Shown: positions 45,546-57,504 of the stretch, in pieces
Layout: each line of letters begins with the position of its first letter
Position numbering within the stretch: the stretch's first letter is position 1
NCBI GenBank assembly: GCA_029204225.1
Contig: CM055092.1
Span: 79,060,527 to 79,124,526 of the forward strand
Direction of reading: 5' to 3'
DNA length: 64,000 bases
Source: Diphasiastrum complanatum
Taxonomy: Eukaryota > Streptophyta > Lycopodiopsida > Lycopodiales > Lycopodiaceae
Notes under the pieces: model-generated
Seen by the model: the letters and a program-made list of their open reading frames with translations, nothing else
Told to the model about the DNA's origin: nothing
The model's database searches: none
Translations under genes and position numbers: made by a program

Positions 45546-45569
45546 ATCATCATCATCATCATCATCATT
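45502..45569. repeat. compound (AC)n-(ATC)n microsatellite
   Basis: About 41 bp AC followed by ATC trinucleotides, then a GC-rich hairpin relative. Confidence 0.97.
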
Positions 45570-46084
45570 ATCATCGGTTGTCCGCCATCGGCGGGCACAC
45601 TATGACTACCCACACACATGCACAGATATATGCACTCTCACTAATACACACACATACATAAACACATGCACTCACGTACATACACACACATACATTGGCC
45701 ACCCGTCAATGACCATCGACTTTCCTCCTAAACCATCAGCCACCATGCAAATCATCGGCCGTCACCTAGATCAACCTTTTTATTAAGATACTCCCTATGC
45801 TATTGTTGAATATGGTTAAATTTTGACCCTATTATGGCCGAGATGCGTGAGATATGTTAGATATTCAAGATGCGAGATGTGCGAGATCGGCCGCCATCCA
45901 AATCATCGACCGTCACCTCTTTTCTCTCTCTCATGAATCCAACAATACTCTCTTTCTCTCTCTCATGAATCTTATTTTATTAAGATACTCCATGTGCTAT
46001 TGTTGAACATGGTTAAATTTTGACCCCTACTATGGTCGAGATGTGTGAGATATGTTAGATATTTAAGATGCGAGATGTGCAAGA

Positions 46085-46178
46085 TCGGCCACCATCCAAA
46101 TCATCAGCCGCCACCCAAATCGGCCTCCATTGCCCGTCAACGACGGGCACTCTTTACTATATATATATATATATATAT
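46085..46178. repeat. GC-rich hairpin module with (TA)n, copy 2
   Basis: Contains the perfect palindromic GCCCGTCAACGACGGGC, ACTCTTTACTA and a TA run to 46178. Confidence 0.8.
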
Positions 46179-46194
46179 CAGTTTGGGAGGAGAG

Positions 46195-46330
46195 AAAAAT
46201 GAGCACAATATTATCCTTTCTTCTAAGTGAATTTTTGGTGCTAATATGTGTGTGAGATTACCAAGCCATTACTTTGCTATTTCTCTGATGATCATGTGGG
46301 TGAGGGGAGAATCACACAACAGTGTTTTTT
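46195..46330 (+). repeat. LTR fragment related to 28120-28265
   Basis: GAGCACAATATTATCCTTT, GTGTGTGAGATTAC(C/T)AAGCC and GATCACACAACA-like text match the LTR end at 28120-28265 in the same order. The primer site is not preserved. Confidence 0.7.
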
Positions 46331-46334
46331 ATTA

Positions 46335-47807
46335 ATATCACCGTCATTGTCACCAATCTCATTGTTCAATTTGGTGATAATTAGAATTGTATATATTCAT
46401 AGTCTGAGGCGGTGTCCCTTTCACCATCATTGTTATTGCTACCGAAAACATTGTTGTTCTATTCGTTAGACACCATCAATATATCTTCTTTTGTCATTCA
46501 TATCTCATATAAAAATTCTCTCGATGCTTAAAAGTATAGAAGGCATTTATTCTTATTGCTCAAAAGATTTGAGCATCACAAGTTATACCAAAAAGATTTG
46601 ACATACTATACTACATACTCAGTGTGCATATGAGTCAACATGAACATGGGCTTTGACCTTGAAGTTGTAGACATTAAAATAAATAGACAATGTGTAACAT
46701 AATGAACTACGCATGATCCTTTATGGAAAAATTTTGAGTTTTTACATCATTCATGATCAAACTATCATTCATATCTAATATAGGTCACATGCTTTGTCGA
46801 GAATATTTAAATTATTGCATATACTTTAACATGAACATGGGCTTTGACCTTCAAGGTGTGGACTTTTGGATTGAGGCAATACACAACATGATGAATTATG
46901 CATGATTCTTTATAGGCATATTTGGATTTTTTTAGGATCTCATTTGGAATCTCCATAGAATAAAATAATTGCAACATTTTCAGGTGTCTAGGTAATACAT
47001 TCATTTATTTTTTGCATTTTTTGAACAAAAATAAAGTTGGAGTTTCAATTTTACTATTAATGGATGAAAAATATTCTCATTTTTAGCCACTTAACATATA
47101 TGTATCTGAAAAGGTTTCTTGAAAGAAATAAGTAAATTGAATTGAAAATTATCTATTTCTTGTTTTTACATATGTGAGTATGTACAATATTAAATATGAA
47201 CAACATTACTTTTTAAAAACATAAAGACACCAAATTGAGGATATGAAGTGATTTTTTAGTTTAATGAATCACAAAGATTCATGCTTATACTAAACTTCAA
47301 AAATTGCAAGTGGTATATAGATTGCAAATAGATTGTAGGAATCTAAATAAGAACAATATTTATAGATATTTGTTATCTTACGCATGATATGAGCTAATAC
47401 ACAATGTGAGCATTTTTGTGGCAATGTAATCAAATTCTAGACAACTCAATTGAAACATATTGATGCATGTCAAGAATAGAAAATAACTATAAATTTTTAA
47501 ATTTAGAATTTTACCTAAACTGTAAATTCATCTTTTTGTTGGATAATTTAGAAAAAGTTGTTGGTTTTATGAAATAGAGAAAAGATATGAATCTAGACAT
47601 GTTTACAACATATCAATTTCAAATTTAATACCGTTCTCCCTCTACCTAGATAAAAATGAATGTAAACAATAGAGAGTATACTTTAAGATGATAAGGCTTG
47701 GCTAGAGTAAGAAGGATAAATCGTCCATATATTTCTTGAAAGCATTTCATAGCTACATGCTAGAACAAACAATTGCATTTCTTCACATTTTAAAAAAGAA
47801 ATTAAAG

Positions 47808-47839
<32 letters not shown>

Positions 47840-47860
47840 AAAAGCTAACCGTAAATTAAA
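46335..47860. other. AT-rich unassigned sequence
   Basis: No gene or element recognised. CATGAACATGGGCTTTGACC occurs twice (about 46640 and 46832). A TA run lies at 47812-47837. Confidence 0.5.
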
Positions 47861-47866
47861 GGCTTT

Positions 47867-48052
47867 CTACAAAGTACAAGGCCAAAGAGCAAAAAACTTA
47901 TAGAAGAAAGAGTTTATCCGCCTCTTTAAAAAGAAGAAGGGGGCAATGACATAATCACCAGTCCCAAATTCCTTGCTATTATTATCTAACCAAATGTTCC
48001 AAAGTAGTAACTCTAATACCTTGCTAGAAAACATTAACAGTTGCATCCTCAA
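47867..48052 (-). pseudogene. LINE 3' end remnant, second copy
   Basis: Minus strand LLWNIWLDNNSKEFGTGDY and the following APFFFLKR match the LINE tail at 27375-27480 (TLWNIWLERNSMEFGNGDF). Truncated; nothing else of the element seen. Confidence 0.65.
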
Positions 48053-48069
48053 AAGTAAATATCATTCAG

Positions 48070-48720
48070 CAATAGATCAATGTTGTTGAACCTCCTGAAT
48101 TGACATGAAAACGCAATGAAAAGGTCAGTCACTGATTTCCATAGTGGGGCATACCACTATATTTTTTTTATATAGGAGTTCACATGGGCAAGATATGTTA
48201 CGATAGGAATGATCTTTAATGTCCAAATACAAGCCTGATCACTATGTTATGAAACATGTGGTGGTACACAAAATAGTGTTTGCACTAAGTGTACATTTTT
48301 TCGTTACACATGTAAGATTTTCAACTGACGAGCTTGGCTAGACATAATTTTTGAATTTGCCAAATGACTCTTAAAAAAATTAGGATTTTGATATATCATA
48401 GCGGTCCCAAAAAAAACATTGTGAGAGTTTATTGAAATTGAATTATTAACAAACAACATGCATGTATAACAAAGGAATGCAATTGAATTCCCTAGGCTTT
48501 TGATCGGGTCAGATGCACCAGCTTGATGAGAGGTCAATGTATTTGAGTGTCTCATTGTAGTATATCATTTCCATTTCAAATTTGGTGGAGGCTGGTTCTT
48601 ATGACTTCTAATAAAATCTCAAATAAATTGCCAAAAGCCCCTTTGTATAGCATAAAGGGCAATTTTTTGTTTTGTTTTTATGTTGTTGCATAAAGGGCAA
48701 CCTACAAAGTGCCTTTTCAT
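48070..48720. other. unassigned sequence
   Basis: No gene or repeat recognised. Confidence 0.45.
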
Positions 48721-48725
48721 GCAAA

Positions 48726-48818
<93 letters not shown>

Positions 48819-48860
48819 GTGGGTTAGCCCGTCGTTGATGGGTAGCCGACAATTTGGGTG
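48726..48860. repeat. compound (TG)n-(TA)n-(CA)n microsatellite and hairpin module
   Basis: TG, TA and CA runs to 48818, then AGCCCGTCGTTGATGGGTAG, the reverse complement of the GC-rich hairpin module. Confidence 0.9.
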
Positions 48861-48919
48861 GTGGCTTGTGGTTGAGACATGTGGATGATGCTCAGAGCGG
48901 GCGATTAATGATCTACTTA

Positions 48920-49165
48920 GCCATCCTCCCCCTCCCCGTGGTCTATGGTGCAACATTCTTTTCAATTTCACTTTTTTTTGTGAGACAACGCATTGCGCGT
49001 GCCCCTCCATGTTGCTGAGAGAGAGGAAAATGTAAAGGGGGGTTGTGCCAAGGCCCACCTCCCTCCCCCCCAAAAAAATGGGGGGAGACAAGGGTGGGGG
49101 AATGTAGCCCTCTCCCCCACCCAAAAAAAGAAAAGGAATGTGTGGGGAGGCTAAATCATCCCCTC
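48920..49165. repeat. G-run and C-run palindromes
   Basis: CTCCCCCCCAAAAAAATGGG-type palindromes, GGGTGGGGG and CTCCCCCACCC runs in close succession. Could form hairpins or G-quadruplexes. No gene. Confidence 0.7.
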
Positions 49166-49189
49166 CCCCCCTCCCCAAACCATGCAGGC

Positions 49190-49530
<341 letters not shown>

Positions 49531-49665
49531 AGCATTTTGCGAGTAAATTGGTTGCGAGTTTGCGAGTTTTTATCATTACCTATGTCCGTAAAATCTGATA
49601 GCATGTGGCATGCCTAGCCACGGAGAGGACATGAAGTCGTGGAATTACACAAAAGGTCATACTAG

Positions 49666-49786
49666 AACACATTCTCACAAACCACATCAACACTACTTGC
49701 TTACTCGAACACATTCTCATAAACCACATCAACACTACTTGCTTACCAAAACACATTCTCACAAACCACATCAACACTACTTGCTT
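49666..49786. repeat. tandem repeat, about 2.5 units of 48-51 bp
   Basis: ACACATTCTCACAAACCACA followed by TCAACACTACTTGCTTAC occurs three times in a row. Confidence 0.93.
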
Positions 49787-49966
49787 TACTGATAAATATT
49801 GGTAGAAAAAGAGAAGGCACCAAATTGTTTCTCCTCGCCATAAAAGATTAATGTAATTTTCAGCATAATTCTAAATATCTTCTCAAAGGCCTCCAAGAAA
49901 TGGAAAATAACTACCGATTTTGAATACTAGATATCAAAACAAGCTTCAATTCTGTATAATATAGAA

Positions 49967-50330
49967 ATGTTTTTTGGGTATCGAATTTGGGATTCGAAAA
50001 TTTTGGGTATCAAAAATGTGTGTATCAAATTTTGGGCATCGCTACCTTGGGAATAAAAAAATTTGGGTATCAAATTTTGAAAATCGAAAATTCTGGACAT
50101 CGAATTTTGATATTCGAATTTTCTGGGAATCAAATTTTGGGTATCGAATTTTGAAAATTTTGGGTTCCAAAAATATATATCAAAATTTTTGAGTTTCAAA
50201 AATGTTTGAATCGAAAATTTTTGGTATCGAAATTTTTTTGTTTTGAAAATGTGTGTATCGAAATTTCTGGGTATCAAATTTTTTGGGTTTAAAAAATGTG
50301 CGTATCGAACATTTTAGGTTTTGATAAACA
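49967..50330. repeat. AT-rich minisatellite of TTTTGGGTATCGAAA type
   Basis: Degenerate 15-24 bp units, many containing TTTTGGGTATC and GAAAATTTT. Weakly alike to 62520-62680. Confidence 0.88.
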
Positions 50331-50339
50331 TCATCGTTC

Positions 50340-51380
50340 ACATAATACACAAGCAAATTGAAAAAACATTAGATTCAACATCAAACAATAAAATTTGAGT
50401 CAGTGAAAGAATCTCGAATCACTTCAGTATCAACATCAAGAAAATTACTATTCTTATCAGGGGTGTTGATAAGGAAGTGACTATGTCTTTTAAAGATGAT
50501 GGAACTGAGGATGAGGCGATCTAAGGATCTGAATCTACAACTTCCTCATCATTTGGGATCTGAACTAATAGGAAAAGTATGAACCTAGTCTGGTATTCAA
50601 CAAAACGACATTTTCTCTTACAAACATCACACATCGTAGTGCTTCTAAATTGTTCAAGAATTTAGTATACATCCTATTGAGTCTCTGCTTGGACTGTGGA
50701 AAGAAATGGACAAGATCAGTAAAATGCATGCAGGAGAGAGAATCTATGGAGACAACAGGTATACTGACTCTATTCTTGAATCTAACATAGTGGTCATAAG
50801 AAACCTTAACATTGGGTTGCACAATCTTGAAAATATGTAGAAAAGGATGAAATAGCGAATGAAAGCGTCTAAGTTCTCAAAAATTCTAAACTCAGTCAGA
50901 ATGCACTGAGGATATTCTCGCGGCTAGAAACGGAAGACAATGCCATCGGCCAAAGGCAAATATTGCTTCTGTGCGCGAGGTAAGCAAACAAGAAAAAATT
51001 CGTTGTTAAGAACGCTTACAAGAGTAATATGTATGAAAAATGACGTTGGGATATCACTATTGTGCGCAAGTAGAAGAGTAGCTCTTTTAGATAATACCAA
51101 TAGCGTGCACAAGAGCGATATATTGCAAAAATAAAAAATAAAAAAAGTAAAAAAAATAATTGGGTTCCGTGCCTTTTATAGGAAAATTTCCACACGTGTG
51201 AGTCGATAGTCAATCATTAGAGAAGATTTGGCTTTGGAAAGGGCCCTATAAGGATTGCCACGTAGGATGACAATTTTTTGGCAATGTAAAATACTAAGAT
51301 AAAATTTTTTTCTGCCCGCAGTCTTGCCCACACAGTCTTCGATGGTTAGCTATTATGTGCATAATATTGTCTGTGGTTAT
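50340..51380. other. unassigned sequence
   Basis: Open frames of 60-85 codons on both strands (50565-50822, 50924-51213) show no motif. No element edges seen. Confidence 0.45.
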
Positions 51381-51387
51381 AAAATAT

Positions 51388-51780
51388 CATAACTTTTGAA
51401 AGGCAGCTCGGATTGAGACGATTACAGTGCCATTAAAAAGCCCTCGACGAGAGCTTTTTTCAAGGACATCCAAGATGACAGTTCCGAGCTACGGTGAAGA
51501 AGTTATGGCCAATCAAAGTTTTGGTCGGTCAACACTTGGTCAACCCGATATCTCTTTCAAGCGCATTTGACCAGTTTGACCCGACAGTTTGATTGGGTCA
51601 AACTGGTCAACTGCGCTTGAAAGAAATATCGGGTTGACCGACCAAAACTTTGACTGGCCATAATTTCTTCACCGTAACTCGGAACTAGATCATGTTGGGT
51701 GTCATTGAAAAGCTCTTGTCAAGGGCTTTTTAATGGCACCGTAATCATCTCAATCTGAGTTGTCGTTCAAAAGTAACATT
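51388..51780. mobile_element. foldback (long inverted-repeat) element
   Basis: Two arms of about 190-200 bp (51388-51590 and 51591-51780) are near reverse complements with almost no spacer. Matching blocks: AACTTTTGAA, GGATTGAGACGATTACAGTG, TTCCGAGCTACGGTGAAGAA, TTTTGGTCGGTCAAC and TTGACCAGTTTGACCC. No coding capacity. A transcript would form a long hairpin. Confidence 0.9.
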
Positions 51781-52189
51781 TTTTTTTTTTGAGTTGCATA
51801 CTATACTACAGATAAAATAGTTTGTATACGGGCTGCCCCCGGCGCAAAATTACAATTCTTTTAAAAAGAAAGAAAATCAATTTGAAGGAGCTACGTTACA
51901 TAGATTTCAAATTTGATTGTTTTGATTGGACCATGTGGAAGCAACTTTTGAGAAAAAAATAAAAAGTATCTCATTGAAAGGCCCCTTTTGTGCTCAAATT
52001 TTCTCTAATGCCAGCACGTGTCCTCTCATTATTCATCCATGCTATCACACATGTGTAACTTGACAGCTTGATACATGGTCACAAGATTATTGCATGAAAA
52101 ATCGAAATGTGAAAGAATGGTTAACTTTACAAATTAGGATTAAGGCACTACTTGTTGTTGCACATCGCTTTCAGTCGACATCTGATTTA

Positions 52190-52515
52190 GTTAGAGACGT
52201 CGGAGACATCAATGACTTCGTACAATTCAGAGATCATGGACAAGCTGTAAGACGTAGGACAAGTCGATGACATGGAAGTCGATGACAAGGAAGTTGATGA
52301 CTTGGACGTCAGACAACCTGAAGACATCAGAGATGTCGATGATGTGGAGGTCAAGGACGTGGAAGTCGAGGATGTGGGCATCAGATAGGTTGGAGATGTC
52401 GAAGATGTCGTTGACTTTGGACAAGTCGATGACGTGGAAGTCGAGGACGTGGACGTTGGATAGATTGGAGACGTCGAAGATGTCGATGACTTCAGACATG
52501 TCGATGTAGACTGTC
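52190..52515. repeat. GTCGATGAC/GTGGA minisatellite
   Basis: Short units such as GTCGATGACATGGAA and GTCGGAGACGTC in tandem, with a larger repeating order of roughly 110-120 bp. The Ser-Thr and Asp-Ile-Val frames through it are artefacts. Confidence 0.88.
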
Positions 52516-52614
52516 ATCGACTTTCCTTGTATTTTTGCAAATATCGCAACTATGCCAATATTTACAATAGCTAATAAATGAATCTAGATTAGCATGAAAT
52601 AAGGATAGATATAA

Positions 52615-52760
52615 TAGAAATCCAACACCGCCACTTAATCTAGATTCTTGAATGCCTTGATTCTCAAATTCAAGATAGCACAAAAATTGTTGTGTGCTTT
52701 CTGATTCAATCCCTTTGTAAATATGTTAGCTGCCATCGTCTTTAATGATGGAGTCAGATT
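52615..52760 (-). pseudogene. copia 3' end remnant (RNase H tail and LTR start)
   Basis: Minus strand MAANIFTKGLNQKAHNNF, the copia RNase H tail, then a short tail and GGCGG-TGTTGGATTTC near 52628, a likely LTR start. The same organisation is seen at 63648-63770. Confidence 0.65.
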
Positions 52761-52769
52761 ATCAATGTA

Positions 52770-53470
52770 GGAGTCTTAGATTGTCATGAAAGAAAGATTG
52801 CAAAATTATTAGGCGTCTAAGGCAGCCATGCAATCCTCTATAATTGATAACCTGATATGTAGAGAATGTAGAATCAATTTAGGCGTCAGAGACAACCATA
52901 CAATTCTCTGATAATAAAGCTTGTGTAAGAGGAGTGAGAGTTATCATGCAACAAGAATGCAATAAAGTAGAACAATAGCAAATCTTTATAATGAAATGTT
53001 GTAAAAACAATAATTAGACCACAATACAATTGCGCTGATAAGCATGTGATCCTACTTACATATTCAAGACAATTGTTAAAGTTCTGAATCTCTCTCTCTA
53101 TATAGTCACTAACTCTGAGGAGTCAGCTACTGATAAAATTGCGCTCTCTGCTATCTGACCTCACGTATACTCCTTATCTTACATGTATATATATATCAGC
53201 TGAAAAATCTTGTACTAACTTAACTTTACAATTACAAGATTGATAACAACTGTTAAACTGATCAGTGGATCAGTTCGTTGATAGAGCGTGAAGGGTTACT
53301 GGTCTGATAACGAAAGTTCATGTATTTCTGCAGATTTATTGACATTTAAGAGAGTGCTTTGTGCATTGGAATAGGTTGAAAGATAGGATCAGGTCATTTA
53401 AACGTGGCTATAAATGGAGGCTTTATGTTGGAAAGCAATGATAGGCTTACCTCAAGCAACTATTCTACTT
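52770..53470. other. unassigned, probably LTR or leader sequence
   Basis: No gene recognised. Precedes a copia gag and may hold its LTR; the edges were not resolved. Confidence 0.4.
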
Positions 53471-53475
53471 AGAAG

Positions 53476-54303
53476 GTGAGAATGGAGCCTATCCTTGAGA
53501 TGAATGAGTTGTTGAAAATTGTTGTAGTAGTGGAAGAAAGGCCCTTGGAACAACAAGATCAAATGAGGCATGACAAGAGAGCTAAAAGAGCTCTACACAT
53601 CATAAAGATGAATGCTACCAATGAGCTCCTCAAGGAAGTTGGTAAGTGCAATTCATCTAATGAGGCTTGGGAAGCTATGAAAAAGCTTTATGAATCCAAG
53701 TTTACACCAAGAGTACTTACTATTAGAAGAAAAATCTTTCCAAGTATGCAAAATAAGGAAGAGAGTGCTCATGTTTTTGTATTGAGAGTTAAAGCATTTA
53801 ATAATGAGCTAGCATGCATTTATGAGAGCATTAAGGAGGTAGAACTTGTTCAAGTTATACTTCATGGCTTACTTGAGGATCATGCTAACCTTGTTCAAAG
53901 CTTTGCTATTCAAAGAACTTTGCCAATAATTCTGGATTTGTAGGAGATATTGGTGAATGAATAGTATAGGCTTCTATCAAGAGGAGAGGAGGCTATGTTC
54001 ATCAAAGACAACTTCAAGGGAAAAGATAAAAGAAAATGGTCTAAAGGGCAAGATCAAGGTGATACTTCCTCTTTTTGCAAGAAGAAAAATAGATCTAAGT
54101 TAAAATGCTTCCATTGTGGAATCAAAGGGCATTTTACTAATGAATGTTTGAAGAAGCAAAGAGATGATGATAGCAAGAAAATCAACTTTACTACTAATGA
54201 TGAGGATCTAGGTGTTTGTGATTCTCTTATGATGTGTTCTTCAAGTCCAATATCAAGTGAAGGTGACAAAGATTCATGGTGGATTGATAGTGGAGCTAGT
54301 TAG
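53476..54303 (+). pseudogene. copia gag and protease start, disrupted
   Basis: Plus strand UBN2-type copia gag: RHDKRAKRALHIIKMNATNE, SSNEAWEAMKKLYESK, VFVLRVKAFNNELACI, a stop at 53941, then a zinc knuckle CFHCGIKGHFTNEC at 54106-54147 and the protease motif SWWIDSGAS just before a stop at 54301. Confidence 0.85.
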
Positions 54304-54309
54304 TCACAA

Positions 54310-55180
54310 GGAGTTCTTTGCTTCTTTGATCACTTATGATGGAGCCAAGAAAGTGATACACATGGTCGATGGTGGTAAGTGTGTGATTGAAGGTATTGGT
54401 TCAATTCCTATTTGTATATGAAAGCAAGACTTGATGGTGTTCTTTAAATTCCAGCTAAGTTTTGGTCAAATGATACATGGCAAAGTTTGGTGGTGATGCT
54501 TGTTTCATTACAATTTACAAAGGAAGAAATCTTGTTTGCTAGGGGCAATAGACAAGGTAGACTTTTCAAACTTGATGCTTTTGTTATGGAAAACAAAAAG
54601 GATGGAATGAAAAAGGAGATTGGTCTCAACTTTCCAAAGTTCTCTTTTAGCATCAATAATATTGGTGGATCTTATGCAAAGTCTAACAAGCTTCCTTATG
54701 CTAGATCTAGGTTGAGATCTAATAGGCTTCTTGGAGATGTTCATCTTTGTGCTAACTTGGCTATCTATGAGGATAATGATGGTTGTTCATGACAAGTGCA
54801 AGCATGCAAAAGGTAAGGAAAGAGCTAACTTTATCAAAGGAGGTGGTGAAGGTCCTTCCTTGAAAAAGGTTGTTGCTCATGATTTCTTTGATTATATGGA
54901 AAAAAAATGTTGCTAGGTGCATGCATGAAGGATATGTGTCTTCTAAATTTCTTTGTTATGATTCCAAGAAAGTCATTTGTGCAACAAGTGGTGTCACATG
55001 TCTTCATAAAGAGAGTAGATCAAATGGTTCTATCATGAGAATTGGTGAGGGACATAAGTCAACAAGAAGAGAAGTATGTGAAGTATTCAAAGTAAAGGTT
55101 AAGTTCAAATATTTGAAGATCATTAAAGTCTTGGCCATCTTCAAGGACTTCCACGAATTAGCATTTAGAACAAGTTTGCA
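54310..55180 (+). pseudogene. copia internal remnants after protease
   Basis: Continues the gag-protease remnant. ILFARGNRQGRLFKLDAF near 54530-54580 resembles the text before the pre-integrase domain, and LPYARSRLRSNRLLGDVH may be a decayed integrase start (54690-54750). Beyond 54800 no motif is reliable. Confidence 0.45.
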
Positions 55181-55183
55181 TAT

Positions 55184-56410
55184 ATACATTACTTTTTCGA
55201 TAGTCTACAGAATTACACCAAGTATCGTGACAGTCTACATAAATACTCTAAGTGTCGCAACAGTCTGCAAAAATGAACTATGTTTTTTGCAGTGTCGGAT
55301 GCGAGAGTGTCGGCGTTTTTTGAAAAGCGAAACTTCAACATAGTTCAATAGTTCAACTATTTCAACAGTATCGACTTTTTGCATTTTTCCAAAATGCGAC
55401 AGTGTCGACTTTTTGCGATAGTGTCGGCTTCTTGTCTTCAACTTCTTTCTTTCAACTATTTTGAAGGAGTTAAATTGTTTTAAGGGCACCTTAGTCTTTT
55501 TAAAGATATTGTCAGCTTTTTAAGGGCACTGTCAGCTTTTTCGCAAAATCCGGAAGAGAGAAAAATCCTAACAATCGTCTATTTTCAAAGAGGAACGTTC
55601 CAAGCCACTTCCCAAAAATGTGAAGTGAGAGAAAGCCATTTCACGTAAAATGCAAAGTGAGAGAATTTGCAATGTCCTCGTCTGCGTCAACATTCCCTAT
55701 GAGTTGACCATGTACAATTGTCACACAAGCCAAATACTTCCAAGTACAACGGCTTACCTAATTAGGTGACAAATATATATTGTAATTAATATATGGATGA
55801 ATTCTATATATGGGTCATCCAGGCACACTCTACGTGTTGCTTCATCCATGAGACAAATAATTTTGAGCCTCCCAGTTACGGTGTCATATTCTGGTTGGAA
55901 CTGCTATTTTGTTGTGCTTTAGTGTAATATAACAACAGCACGCTTTTCTATCTGTGTATAACGTAGATGAATGCTTGTTTTGATTTGAATGCTCTTCATT
56001 GTTGTTTGATAACATTTGTTCACTCACTCTGATCAGAACACGGACATTTATGACTCCTTATTTTCTGATCAGACGACGGCTGTTTTTGACACCTGAGGAA
56101 CTTGTGCTGTCATACTGCTATTTCAGTCTATTTTAGAACTAAACTTCTGACTAAATTCATTTTTCCAGTAATACCACACAAACCATTTCTAATCTCTTCG
56201 GTGGACTATACTCATTTTTGTTTTTGTGAGTATGAACTAGTTTATAAGATCCTGTTGGGCAATAGAACACTCAAGCTGTGATTATAATTAGCATAAACAT
56301 TCCATTAGACTATTTTTGCATCTAGCAGCCCAATGTAACGAGAGAGCTATTCTGCAAATATTCCTGCTATCTTCTTCGCTCGCGTTCTCCATACTCCCTT
56401 GCCCCCATCA
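55184..56410 (+). repeat. 5' LTR of a large-LTR copia family
   Basis: The right edge is clear: GCCCCCATCA at 56410 followed by GATTGGTATCACAG (primer-like). The left edge is uncertain. Matches 59790-60850 directly and 58282-59250 in reverse, including CAACAGTATCGACTTTTTGC, TTACCTAATTAGGTGACAAA and TCTCTTCGGTGGACTATACT. Confidence 0.8.
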
Positions 56411-56429
56411 GATTGGTATCACAGTGTAG

Positions 56430-57500
56430 CTCAAATAAACCGAGAGATTAAGTTTGTTCTATTTGTATTACTATTAACAACTCTCATGTTGGTAGCTCTT
56501 CATCTTCATCATCCAACGAGGTTAGAGTCATGACAAGTTCAATGGATCCTACTTCTACATCTGGAAGTTAAAACTCCAGATGATGTTGATAGATAGAGAT
56601 CTTTGGAATGTAGTAGAAGGTGTTGACCTGAAACCAGAAGATGGTGATCAAGCAAAGGCATGGAAGATCAAAGATCAAAAGGCCTTAGCATGTATCATAC
56701 TCAATCTGGCCGACTCCCAAATATCCCATGTTACCACATGCAAAACCTCTAAGGATGCATTAGATTTGTTATCCAATCTCTATGAGACTCATGATGTAAC
56801 CACTAGATTACATCTTAGAAGGAAGTTCTTTACTCTTAGCATGTCTAATTCTACTGCCATCACTTTTCACATCAACAGCTTCAAATTTTTATTGGATCAG
56901 TTATCAGCTATAGGATGTGCTATTCAAGATGATGATGCCGTTATGACCTTGCTTTCTTGTCTTCCAAAGTTGTATAAACACTTTCTGTTGATGATCTCCA
57001 CACAACCCGACCTCACTCTTCAAAAGGTGATCGGTCATCTTCTTCAAGAAGAAATACGGAGAAAGACCAGTGGCCTGTCCATCAAAGACAAATCGATGGC
57101 CCTGTACACCAAGAAAAAAGACTATTCCAAGGGCAAGAATCAAGTGTAGCAACAACAACAGCAGAAGCCTCACACTCAAGGTGAGAATAGTGGATCGCGA
57201 AGGAAGCTTTTCTACAGATATTGCAAGAGGAGCCAATCATGACATCAAGAAGTGTCGTATTTGCATCTACAACGAGGCAAAGAAGCAACAACAGCAGATC
57301 ATAGGACAAATAAATGTATTTTCATTGGCTATCCTGATGAACATAAAGCTTACAAAGTTTATGATCCATCCACCAATGTAGTATTTGTCTCTAGAGATGT
57401 AATGTTTCAAGATCATATATACTTTGATTTCAAACACCCATCGATAAACAATGCCATGTCATTTCATCTTATTTTATATAACATGGAATCTTCCAATGAT
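56430..57500 (+). pseudogene. copia gag fused to an integrase end, disrupted
   Basis: Plus strand gag: after a frame change at about 56530, MMLIDRDLWNVVEGVDLKPE, ACIILNLADSQISHV and LLSCLPKLYKHFLLMI, open from 56580 to 57149. A decayed zinc knuckle (YCKRGANHDIKKC, other frame) lies near 57215-57260. Then KCIFIGYPDEHKAYKVYDPS (57310-57370), the integrase C-terminus. Protease and the integrase core are missing, so this is a large internal deletion. Confidence 0.85.
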
Positions 57501-57504
57501 AACG

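Noticed and set aside
49666-49786. CRISPR-like array
   Set aside because: The units are adjacent with no unique spacers, and the window is plant nuclear DNA.
50565-51213. Minus-strand frames of 62-85 codons
   Set aside because: Short, motif-free and in AT-rich sequence where such lengths occur by chance.
52187-52517. Ser/Thr-rich and Asp/Val-rich proteins
   Set aside because: Frame translations of a minisatellite; no start context and no homology.
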